DNA from: an uncultured Amylibacter sp.
GTDB lineage: Bacteria; Pseudomonadota; Alphaproteobacteria; Rhodobacterales; Rhodobacteraceae
NCBI GenBank assembly: GCA_947497475.1
Contig: CANMGS010000001.1
Location: 496,001 to 560,000, forward strand
Length of the DNA stretch: 64,000 nt
Direction: 5' to 3'
Shown piece after piece: positions 36,783 to 44,409 of the stretch. A program made the position numbers and the translations under genes. Within the stretch, counting starts at the first letter, position 1; each line of letters opens with the position of its first letter. The notes below the pieces were generated by a model that was not told the origin of the DNA, ran no database searches, and saw nothing but the letters and a program-made list of their open reading frames with translations.

Positions 36783-37483
36783 CAACAGACCAAAAGCTTG
36801 TCACTATTTTGGATGACGCACATGAAATTCGCGACATGCTATCAAAAGGATTGGCAGACGCAGGTTTCGCAACCAAATCCTATGGGCGGGCATTAGAGTT
36901 CGAACGCGACATGCGGACAATATCACCCGATGTTTGTATCATCGACCTTGGCCTTCCAGATAAAGATGGCTTGGCTCTGGTTAATAAAATCGCTTTGGAA
37001 AGTGGTGCTGCTATCATCATCATTTCTGGCCGTTCCATGATCCAAGATAAAATTGCTGGGCTCGAATTGGGTGCAGACGATTACATCACCAAACCTTTTG
37101 AATTGGCCGAAGTCATCGCTCGTGTCCGCGCTTTATTGCGCCGCAGCAAGGATGTGGAGAACGTACAAAAACAAGTGGTGCATTTTTCGGGCTGGACTGC
37201 TGATTTTGATCAACACACACTTACAGATCAATCAGGTGATATCCAAAGCCTATCATTTGCAGAAGCCCAAGTTTTACGCCTCTTTCTAGATGCACCAAAT
37301 CGTTTAATCACACGTGAATATATTTTGGATAATCTTGGCACTACAGCAAATGACAACTTTGAACGTGCTATTGATGTACGAGTGTCCCGCTTACGGACAA
37401 AACTCAAAGATGACTCGCAAAACCCCAAGTTAATTAAAACCATCTACGGTGCAGGGTACATCTTTATTGGGGAAACGCCTTAA
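36779..37483 (+). CDS. OmpR-family response regulator
   Basis: A 234-residue regulator with a receiver domain (acidic D12-D13, phospho-acceptor D56, K105 in ITKPFE) and a C-terminal winged helix-turn-helix (about 135-230; RLITREYILDNL, RAIDVRVSRLRTKL, GAGYIF). It is the output partner of the preceding hybrid kinase. The likely target is the divergent ligase-transporter operon and its own promoter, where a 10-base tandem repeat lies. Its stop codon overlaps that of the convergent GlxA-type gene (TTAA). Confidence 0.92.
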   Translation: MTTDQKLVTILDDAHEIRDMLSKGLADAGFATKSYGRALEFERDMRTISPDVCIIDLGLPDKDGLALVNKIALESGAAIIIISGRSMIQDKIAGLELGADDYITKPFELAEVIARVRALLRRSKDVENVQKQVVHFSGWTADFDQHTLTDQSGDIQSLSFAEAQVLRLFLDAPNRLITREYILDNLGTTANDNFERAIDVRVSRLRTKLKDDSQNPKLIKTIYGAGYIFIGETP

Positions 37484-38484
37484 ACAGAGGGCACTGGTGC
37501 GTTTTTATTCACCCGGAACATATTTACTTTTTCACGATCTTCTTGGGGCGTTATACCAAACTCTTCGGTATAATATTTCACCAACAATGCAGACGTCGAA
37601 TACCCAACAGCCAGCGCAATTTGCGACATAGAATCCCCTGAGTATTGCACCAACTGACGTGCTGCATTCATCCGTTTACTACGGTAAAAATGTATTGGGC
37701 TTTGACCTGTCTCTTGTTTAAATTTTCGCTCCATTTGCCGCGGCGACAATCCAACGATTTTAGCAACCTCTGTCATGCTAATTGGTTCATCCATGCTTTC
37801 AGAAAATAACTGAACTGCTTTTTGAATAGCAGGTGGCAACATATCATCCGTACTACTAGAATTCGCAGTCGGAATGCGTTGCTGCACCCCTGCCCCACGT
37901 ACCAAAGGATGTTGGAACCAACAGGCGACCTCTGTCATAATTTCGGCATCCAATTGCTGTTCGATCAATTTTAACATGACATCAAAACCAGCAGCAGCAC
38001 CTGAAACCGTTGTCCGTGATCTATCGGAATAAATTACATCATCCACTGTTTCTAATTGCGGGAATTCCGCTTCAAATGCAGCGCGGTAACACCAATGAAC
38101 ACTTGTGGTAAAACCATCCAACAAACCAGCACGTGCCAATGGAAACACGCCGCCACTGATACCACCAATATGCATACCGTGTTGCACCAATTTGCGTAAA
38201 ATACCATTCGAATGTTTTGGATCGTTGAATTCAGATTGCGGGGCACTCAGAACATATAAATAATCCAACCCGTCAGCAGAATCTAAACCGATGTCAGGAT
38301 CAAATCCAACCATAGCACTCGATGTTACACGTTTTCGGTTTTCACCAATCAATTGCCATGTAAACTTTGTATGTCCTGTGATTTCGTTCGCGGCGCGCAA
38401 CGGTTCAATCATGGATGTCAGACATGCCATAGGGAAACCGTCAAAAATCAAGAACCCTAGTTTTTTAACTGAACAGCCTACCAC
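37480..38484 (-). CDS. GlxA-family regulator (DJ-1/PfpI plus AraC HTH), GbdR-like
   Basis: A 334-residue two-domain regulator. The N-terminal part (about 7-175) is a class I amidotransferase-like fold (KLGFLIFDGFPMACLTS, GGISGGVFPLARAGLLDG). The elbow has no catalytic cysteine, as in other sensory members. The C-terminal AraC domain (about 220-318) has two helix-turn-helices (TEVAKIVGLSPRQMERKFKQ and QIALAVGYST). GbdR of Pseudomonas, which controls glycine betaine, dimethylglycine and sarcosine use, has this architecture. Divergence from soxBDAG makes it the probable activator of that operon. Confidence 0.9.
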   Translation of the reverse strand: MVGCSVKKLGFLIFDGFPMACLTSMIEPLRAANEITGHTKFTWQLIGENRKRVTSSAMVGFDPDIGLDSADGLDYLYVLSAPQSEFNDPKHSNGILRKLVQHGMHIGGISGGVFPLARAGLLDGFTTSVHWCYRAAFEAEFPQLETVDDVIYSDRSRTTVSGAAAGFDVMLKLIEQQLDAEIMTEVACWFQHPLVRGAGVQQRIPTANSSSTDDMLPPAIQKAVQLFSESMDEPISMTEVAKIVGLSPRQMERKFKQETGQSPIHFYRSKRMNAARQLVQYSGDSMSQIALAVGYSTSALLVKYYTEEFGITPQEDREKVNMFRVNKNAPVPSV

Positions 38485-38551
38485 GTTACATTTCCCATTT
38501 TTCCAAAGCCTAGCGTAAAGATTTTCATATGGCTAGAATTTGAATTTCAAT

Positions 38552-38581
38552 ATGTCGGATAAATCTCGATCAATGTCCGAT
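38552..38581. promoter_or_regulatory. Candidate activator site before soxB: two direct repeats
   Basis: ATGTCGGAT (38552-38560) and ATGTCCGAT (38573-38581) are direct repeats with one mismatch, 21 bases apart (two helical turns). They lie between the GlxA-type regulator gene and soxB. AraC-type proteins bind such paired half-sites. The pattern is short and could be chance. Confidence 0.4.
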
Positions 38582-38638
38582 TCAATAACGACTTTAAAAA
38601 GCAACTCTCCTACCCTTTTTATCAAATGGAGTCGTTCA

Positions 38639-39889
38639 ATGCGTTTTTCAGGCTTAAAAGTTATTAAAGAGGCCTTAACAGGCCACAAAGGATGGGGCCC
38701 GCAATGGCGAAACCCTGAACCCAAACCTCACTACGACATTATAATTATCGGCGGCGGTGGTCATGGTTTGGCTACGGCTTATTATTTGGCAAAAGAATTC
38801 GGCCAAAAAAATATCGCTGTGATCGAAAAAGGCTGGATCGGCGGCGGGAATGTTGGGCGCAATACAACAATCATCCGCTCGAACTATTTGTTAGATGGCA
38901 ATGAACCTTTTTATGAATTCTCTCTAAAATTATGGGAAGGTTTGGAACAAGATTTCAACTACAATGCTATGGTAAGCCAGCGTGGCATTTTGAACTTGAT
39001 CCATTCCGATGCTCAACGTGATGCATTCACACGTCGTGGCAACGCTATGATCTTAAACGGGGCAGATGCTGTTTTACTAAATGCCGAAGAGGTGCGTGCC
39101 GAAGTCCCCTTCCTGAACTTCGATGATGCGCGTTTCCCCATCAAAGGCGGTCTTGCCCAACGTCGCGGCGGCACTGTGCGCCACGATGCTGTGGCATGGG
39201 GCTATGCACGTGGTGCCGATCAACGCGGTGTGGATATTATCCAAAATTGCGAAGTCACAGGTTTCCGCATTGAAAGCGGTGTCTGTAAAGGTATCGAAAC
39301 ATCCCGTGGTTTCATCGGTGCGAATAAAGTTGCATCAGCAGTTGCTGGATCATCCAGCCGTCTAATGTCCAAAGCTGATATGCGTCTTCCAATGGAAAGC
39401 CATGTTTTACAAGCTTTCGTGACCGAAGGATTAAAGCCAGTCATCCCAGGCGTCATCACATTCGGCGCAGGCCACTTTTATGTCAGCCAATCGGATAAAG
39501 GCGGCCTTGTCTTTGGTGGCGACATCGACGGTTATAATTCATATGCCCAACGCGGCAATCTACCGACAGTCGAAGATGTTTGCGAAAGCGGCATGGCAAT
39601 TATGCCAATGATTGGTCGCTCACGCCTATTACGCTCTTGGGGCGGTATAATGGATATGTCTATGGATGGTTCTCCTATCATTGATAAAACCCACATTGAT
39701 GGCCTCTATTTCAACGGCGGCTGGTGCTATGGCGGCTTCAAGGCAACGCCTGCATCTGGCTGGTGTTACGCACATCTCTTAGCCACCGATACACCTCATG
39801 AAACGGCCAAAGCTTACCGTTTCGACCGTTTTGAGCACGGTTACATGATTGATGAAAAAGGAATGGGCGCACAGCCCAATTTGCACTGA
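38639..39889 (+). CDS. soxB: Sarcosine oxidase, beta subunit
   Basis: A 416-residue flavoprotein. It has the FAD motif GGGGHG (38-43), EKGWIGGGNVGRNTTIIRSN, and RRGGTVRHDAVAWGYARG, whose histidine (H182) matches the residue that binds FMN covalently in the corynebacterial enzyme. Heterotetrameric sarcosine oxidase demethylates sarcosine to glycine, giving peroxide and methylene-tetrahydrofolate. The start at 38639 is chosen because GGAG precedes it and related proteins begin MRFSxL; upstream in-frame ATGs lack support. It is the first gene of soxBDAG. Confidence 0.95.
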   Translation: MRFSGLKVIKEALTGHKGWGPQWRNPEPKPHYDIIIIGGGGHGLATAYYLAKEFGQKNIAVIEKGWIGGGNVGRNTTIIRSNYLLDGNEPFYEFSLKLWEGLEQDFNYNAMVSQRGILNLIHSDAQRDAFTRRGNAMILNGADAVLLNAEEVRAEVPFLNFDDARFPIKGGLAQRRGGTVRHDAVAWGYARGADQRGVDIIQNCEVTGFRIESGVCKGIETSRGFIGANKVASAVAGSSSRLMSKADMRLPMESHVLQAFVTEGLKPVIPGVITFGAGHFYVSQSDKGGLVFGGDIDGYNSYAQRGNLPTVEDVCESGMAIMPMIGRSRLLRSWGGIMDMSMDGSPIIDKTHIDGLYFNGGWCYGGFKATPASGWCYAHLLATDTPHETAKAYRFDRFEHGYMIDEKGMGAQPNLH

Positions 39890-39890
39890 T

Positions 39891-40178
39891 ATGATTATAA
39901 ACCACCCCATATTAGGCCCGCGTGATGCCCAAGAATTTACATACCTTGGCGATGCATCTTTGATTAACCGCCCTGATTGGCAAGCGGATGATGCTGCTAA
40001 ACAGTTTTATGATTACCAGTACCTGCGCGACAACCCCGCAGGCGAGCACCGTGAATTATGGTTCCATGAACAGGGTGATCGCAGCTGGCTGGTTGTGACA
40101 AGAAATACTGTTACACATGAAATTTCCAAGGTTGAATTGGCATCCGATGTCGCCCGCAAAGAGGGGCGCAGCAAATGA
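39891..40178 (+). CDS. soxD: Sarcosine oxidase, delta subunit, cysteine-free variant
   Basis: A 95-residue protein starting one base after the soxB stop and overlapping soxA by 4. It matches SoxD in GPRDAQEFTYLGDA, the central DNPAGEHRELWFHEQG and the C-terminal VTRNTVTHEI. Classical SoxD binds zinc through cysteines near CPxCGPR and a later HxxGC. Here these are HPILGPR and HEQGDRSW, and the whole protein has no cysteine. The zinc site is therefore absent, though the fold and assembly role are probably kept. Confidence 0.88.
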   Translation: MIINHPILGPRDAQEFTYLGDASLINRPDWQADDAAKQFYDYQYLRDNPAGEHRELWFHEQGDRSWLVVTRNTVTHEISKVELASDVARKEGRSK

Positions 40179-43132
40179 CACAAAAGAACCGTTTAACAGG
40201 TGGTTTGATCGACCACACTAAACCACTAGAATTCAAATTCGATGGCAAGTCCTATCAAGGGTATGAAGGCGACACACTGGCCTCTGCACTCTTAGCAAAT
40301 GATGTCCGCCTTATGGGACGTTCATTCAAATACCACCGCCCACGCGGGCCACTTACGGCAGGATCCGAAGAACCTAACGCAATTATTGAACTGCGCACAG
40401 GCAACCGCCAAGAGCCAAACACACGCGCCACAACCGCAGAACTTTATGATGGTTTGACCGCCAACAGCCAAAATCGCTGGCCGTCTTTGAGACGTGATTT
40501 CATGGCAATCAACGACCGCTTTTCGCAATTCTTTGCCGCCGGATTTTACTACAAAACATTCATGTGGCCTGCCGCATTCTGGGAAAAAGTATACGAACCT
40601 ATCATTCGCAAAGCAGCGGGCCTTGGCTCACTTTCTATGGAAGCAGACCCCGATGCATATGACAAAGGTTTCTTGCATTGTGATCTATTGATCATTGGTG
40701 CGGGTCCTGCTGGCCTGTCCGCAGCCTTAACTGCAGGTCGTGCAGGTGCACGCGTGATCCTATCAGAAGAAGATTATATTTGCGGTGGACGCCTTAATTC
40801 TGAAACAAATGCATTGGATGATATGTCGGGCGCTGAGTGGGCACTGCAAACGTTGGCAGAACTGCAAAGCCTGCCGAACGTGCGTATTATGACACGGACA
40901 ACAGTTATTGGCGCTTATGATCACGGTATTTATGGCGCAGTAGAACGCGTATCAGACCATATGGCTGTTCCAGCAGATGGAGCTCCGCGCCAAACACTGT
41001 GGCGTATCTATTCCAAGCAAGCATTACTTTGTGCAGGATCTACGGAACGTCCAATTGCATTCGAGAATAATGACCGCCCAGGCATCATGCTGGGCGGTGC
41101 TGTGCGGTCATATGTAAACCGCTGGGCTGCTACACCTGCGCAAGAAATCGCAATCTTTACAAATAACGATGACGGTCACCGAACAGCCGCTGACCTTACC
41201 GCAAAAGGTGTGAAAGTTTCTGCAATTATTGACACGCGCACAGATGCACCAACATCTGAACACGCAACTGTTCTTGCTGGTGCTAAAGTCAAAGACAGCC
41301 TTGGACGCTTAGGCGTAAAACAATTGTCTGTGGAATTGGCAGATGGCTCAATCCGCAACGTATCGTGCGAAGCAGTTGCTGTTTCAGGCGGCTGGAACCC
41401 GAATGTGCATATGACATGCCATCAACGCGGACGCCCTACATGGCATGAAAATATTTCAGCTTTTGTTCCAGGCCCAGATGGCCCTCCAGGATTATCCGTC
41501 GCTGGTTCTGCAGCTGGCATCATGTCAACGCATGGTGCGCTTACAAGCGGTGCGAAATCCGCGGTCTCTGCTCTCAAAAGTATCGGGATCAAAGCCAAAG
41601 CAATAAGAACACCAAAAGCAGAAGATGCACCCGTTAATTTACAACCTTATTGGTATGTAAAAGGTGGCAACGGTCGCGCATGGTTGGATCAACAAAATGA
41701 TGTGACGGTTAAAGACGTAAAACTGGCACACCAAGAAAACTTCCGCTCTGTCGAGCATTTGAAACGTTACACCACTTTGGGCATGGCAACGGATCAGGGC
41801 AAAACATCCAACATGGGTGGTTTGGCGATCATGGCTGAACTTGCAGGCAAGTCTATTCCAGAGGTAGGCACCACAATTTTCCGCCCCCCCTACACCCCTA
41901 CATCTATGGGTGTTCTGGGTGGCCGCGCAGTTGGCAAAGACTTCCACCCAACACGCAAAACCCCAAGTCATTTCTGGGCCGAAGAACAAGGTGCTGTTTT
42001 TGTCGAAGTCGGCAACTGGCTGCGTGCCCAATGGTTCCCGAAAGCAGGCGAAACCCATTGGCGTCAATCGGTAGATCGCGAAGTCCTCGCCACACGTAAA
42101 TCTGTCGGTGTTTGTGACGTTACCACATTGGGTAAGGTTGATGTTCAAGGCACCGATGCCGCTGAATTCTTAAACAAAATCTACTGCAACGGCTTTGCAA
42201 AGCTTGCAGTTGGGAAAACACGTTATGGCCTGATGCTCCGCGAAGATGGCATAGCCATGGATGATGGCACTGCGGGCCGTTTGGCCGAAGATCATTTTGT
42301 TGTAACGACAACAACCGCAAATGCTGTAAGTGTATACAGACACATGGAATTCTGTCGCCAATGCTTGTGGCCAGATATGGATGTGCAGCTGATTTCAACA
42401 ACAGAAAGCTGGGCGCAATATGCGGTGGCTGGGCCGAATTCCAGAAAGCTTTTGGAAAAGATTGTGGATAGCGAATTTGATATATCAAATGAAGCTTTCC
42501 CTTTCATGGCTTGCGGCGAAGTCACCGTTTGTGGCGGGTTGCGCGCACGTTTGTTCCGCATCTCATTCTCTGGTGAACTGGCCTATGAAATCGCTGTTCC
42601 AACGCGTTATGGCGATGCCATGATCCGCAAGCTTATGGAGGCAGGTAAAGAGTTTGATGTCGTACCTTATGGCACAGAAGCTTTGGGGGTGATGCGCATA
42701 GAAAAAGGTCATGCTGCGGGCAATGAATTAAATGGCACAACAACCGCATTAAACCTTGGCATGGGGCGTATGGTTTCCAAGAAAAAAGACAGCATCGGAT
42801 CGATCCTATCGGAACGTGTTGGTTTGAACGAAGACGATGCTTTGATGCAGGTCGGGTTCAAACCAGTGGACAACAAAGAACCTGTGATTGCTGGATCGCA
42901 TTTGATGGCGAAAACAGGCGAAGTAAACGCGAAAACCGATCAAGGGTATATCACATCTGCTGCCTATTCACCGATATTGGAAAGCTCTATTGGTATTGGC
43001 TTTTTGAAAGATGGTGGAAACCGCAAAGGGGAAATTTTACGCGCAGTTAACCCATTGAAAAACCAAACAGTATTAGTTGAAGTGGTCAGCGCGCATTTCG
43101 TTGATCCAGAAGGGGAGCGGCTTCGTGCATAG
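40175..43132 (+). CDS. soxA: Sarcosine oxidase, alpha subunit
   Basis: A 985-residue protein. The N-terminal 2Fe-2S-like fold lacks the cluster (about 15-105; KYHRPRGPLTAG). An NAD-binding domain starts at DLLIIGAGPAGLSAALTAGRAG (about 170). A central FAD/NAD-linked region follows (CAGSTERPIAFENNDRPG). The C-terminal third is a GcvT-like folate-binding domain (YGLMLREDGIAMDDGT, ISFSGELAYEIAVP, GTEALGVMRIEKGH). It binds NAD and tetrahydrofolate, catching the one-carbon unit from sarcosine. It overlaps soxD by 4 bases and soxG by 8. Confidence 0.95.
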   Translation: MTQKNRLTGGLIDHTKPLEFKFDGKSYQGYEGDTLASALLANDVRLMGRSFKYHRPRGPLTAGSEEPNAIIELRTGNRQEPNTRATTAELYDGLTANSQNRWPSLRRDFMAINDRFSQFFAAGFYYKTFMWPAAFWEKVYEPIIRKAAGLGSLSMEADPDAYDKGFLHCDLLIIGAGPAGLSAALTAGRAGARVILSEEDYICGGRLNSETNALDDMSGAEWALQTLAELQSLPNVRIMTRTTVIGAYDHGIYGAVERVSDHMAVPADGAPRQTLWRIYSKQALLCAGSTERPIAFENNDRPGIMLGGAVRSYVNRWAATPAQEIAIFTNNDDGHRTAADLTAKGVKVSAIIDTRTDAPTSEHATVLAGAKVKDSLGRLGVKQLSVELADGSIRNVSCEAVAVSGGWNPNVHMTCHQRGRPTWHENISAFVPGPDGPPGLSVAGSAAGIMSTHGALTSGAKSAVSALKSIGIKAKAIRTPKAEDAPVNLQPYWYVKGGNGRAWLDQQNDVTVKDVKLAHQENFRSVEHLKRYTTLGMATDQGKTSNMGGLAIMAELAGKSIPEVGTTIFRPPYTPTSMGVLGGRAVGKDFHPTRKTPSHFWAEEQGAVFVEVGNWLRAQWFPKAGETHWRQSVDREVLATRKSVGVCDVTTLGKVDVQGTDAAEFLNKIYCNGFAKLAVGKTRYGLMLREDGIAMDDGTAGRLAEDHFVVTTTTANAVSVYRHMEFCRQCLWPDMDVQLISTTESWAQYAVAGPNSRKLLEKIVDSEFDISNEAFPFMACGEVTVCGGLRARLFRISFSGELAYEIAVPTRYGDAMIRKLMEAGKEFDVVPYGTEALGVMRIEKGHAAGNELNGTTTALNLGMGRMVSKKKDSIGSILSERVGLNEDDALMQVGFKPVDNKEPVIAGSHLMAKTGEVNAKTDQGYITSAAYSPILESSIGIGFLKDGGNRKGEILRAVNPLKNQTVLVEVVSAHFVDPEGERLRA

Positions 43133-43697
43133 TTTACAACCCATCACCGCTTTGGGCGGGACAGAAGCACAGATAGATGTAATCGGCGACGTTACAATCA
43201 GCGAATGCCCTGACTGGTCTTTGACCTCTATTTCAGCGCGATTAGGTGCTGAAAAAACAATAGCAACTGTATTTAAAAAAGCATTGGGAATTGCGTTTCC
43301 AAAACCGATGTTAAGTGGAACCAAAGACGATATAACTGCGTTTTGGACAGGTCCAGATCAATGCATTGTTGAAGCGCCTTATACAACACATGAAACACTC
43401 GCAGCAACGCTGGCTACGTCTCTGAAAACCAAAGCATCTGTGACAGAGCAATCTGATGGATGGGTACGGTTTGATTTAGAGGGCGCAGACTGCTTTGCAA
43501 CACTCGAACGCAGTTGTGCAGTTGATGTGCAGGTGATGCCAGTGGGAGGCGTAACTCGCACCATTCTTGAACACTTGGGTTGTTTTGTTTTGCGTCGCTC
43601 AGATCATCATTTCAGCATCTATGGCCCACGGTCATCAGCAGGATCTTTGCATCATGCTTTGGTCACCGCAGCACGGTCTGTTTTAGCCCAAAAGTGA
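43125..43697 (+). CDS. soxG: Sarcosine oxidase, gamma subunit
   Basis: A 190-residue GcvT-like subunit. The start is a GTG at 43125, preceded by GGGGAG and overlapping the soxA stop by 8 bases; the frame extends upstream inside soxA without a ribosome-binding site. It contains ISARLGAEKTI, FWTGPDQCIVEAP, and the C-terminal VMPVGGVTRTILEHLGCFVLRR typical of SoxG. It completes the heterotetramer. It is the last gene of the operon. Confidence 0.92.
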   Translation: MHSLQPITALGGTEAQIDVIGDVTISECPDWSLTSISARLGAEKTIATVFKKALGIAFPKPMLSGTKDDITAFWTGPDQCIVEAPYTTHETLAATLATSLKTKASVTEQSDGWVRFDLEGADCFATLERSCAVDVQVMPVGGVTRTILEHLGCFVLRRSDHHFSIYGPRSSAGSLHHALVTAARSVLAQK

Positions 43698-43756
43698 TGT
43701 ATTATCCGCGTGCACAACCTGTACACAGCGCGTATGACTTTTTTACACGCTGAAAA

Positions 43757-44320
43757 TCAGCGCAAACAGGTCTCGACACCACTTGATAGGTGATAAATAC
43801 AGCCTTGCTGGCGCGGTAGCTTTGAAAGCTCTGCTTGGCTTAATCCCAACCACAGACCGCGCATAATAAGTGACGTCACACCGTGGGTTACTACAAATGC
43901 AGGCGCAGTAAGATCATCCATGAATGATTTTACACGCTCACAAATCATCGCATAGTTTTCACCATTTGGACTGTCATAAAACCACAAATTGCTTTCGAAT
44001 GGAGACGTAATTTTATCTTCTAACTCCGCACGCGTCCGCCCTTCCCAATCGCCAAAAGCGATCTCTTGTAAACGGTCATCTTTTGCTGGAGTAATGATAC
44101 CATCTAATGCGATTTTTGCTGTTTGTAACGCGCGCGGTTGCGGACTGACAAATGCCTGCTTTGGTTTGCATGAAAGTGCTGCTGCAATTTCATTTTGCCG
44201 TGCAGCTTGTTCTTTTCCCAACTCCGTTAAATCGGAATTCATTCTCCCTTGAAACCGCCCTGCCAAATTCCAGTCGGTTTGGCCGTGACGTAGAATAAAA
44301 AGATCGGGGTAATTGGGCAT
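43757..44320 (-). CDS. Histidine phosphatase family (phosphoglycerate mutase-like) protein
   Basis: A 187-residue protein of the histidine phosphatase superfamily. The catalytic RHG motif (R11-H12-G13 in LFILRHGQTDWN) is followed by LAGRFQGRMNSDLTELGKEQA; the acid is in QEIAFGDWEGRTRAEL and the second histidine in FVVTHGVTSLIMRGL. It acts on a small phosphorylated metabolite, unspecified. I start at the ATG 11 residues before RHG. A GTG at 44353 is in frame but lies inside a strong palindrome. It is convergent with soxG, monocistronic and downstream of ilvD on the same strand. Confidence 0.88.
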   Translation of the reverse strand: MPNYPDLFILRHGQTDWNLAGRFQGRMNSDLTELGKEQAARQNEIAAALSCKPKQAFVSPQPRALQTAKIALDGIITPAKDDRLQEIAFGDWEGRTRAELEDKITSPFESNLWFYDSPNGENYAMICERVKSFMDDLTAPAFVVTHGVTSLIMRGLWLGLSQAELSKLPRQQGCIYHLSSGVETCLR

Positions 44321-44345
44321 AATAAATGTCTCAAACAAGGGCATC

Positions 44346-44375
44346 GCATTCACCCAACTGTAGTTGGGAGAATGC
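44346..44375. repeat. 30-base near-perfect inverted repeat upstream of the phosphatase
   Basis: GCATTC-A-CCCAACT-GT-AGTTGGG-A-GAATGC is a 14-base-arm palindrome with a single A-A opposition and a two-base centre. It could form a cruciform or transcript hairpin, a regulator site or a small palindromic repeat unit. It lies between the phosphatase start and the ilvD terminator, overlapping an alternative GTG start. Confidence 0.75.
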
Positions 44376-44385
44376 TTATAGAAGT

Positions 44386-44405
44386 GTCAGGCATCTTCGC
44401 CTGAC
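44386..44405 (-). terminator. Stem-loop after ilvD
   Basis: GTCAGGC (44386-44392) and GCCTGAC (44399-44405) form a perfect 7-base stem with loop ATCTTC, 4 bases beyond the ilvD stop on the minus strand. The following sequence ACTTCTAT is only weakly T-rich, so termination may be partial. Confidence 0.55.
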
Positions 44406-44409
44406 GCAA

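Noticed and set aside
41639-42488. Long minus-strand frames inside soxA
   Set aside because: Antisense to a well-conserved coding sequence, with no start signal.
43726-43762. Short stems between soxG and the convergent phosphatase gene as terminators
   Set aside because: CAGCG/CGCTG and CGCTGA/TCAGCG stems exist, but neither is followed by a T-run in the right direction, and they overlap the phosphatase stop; support is too weak.
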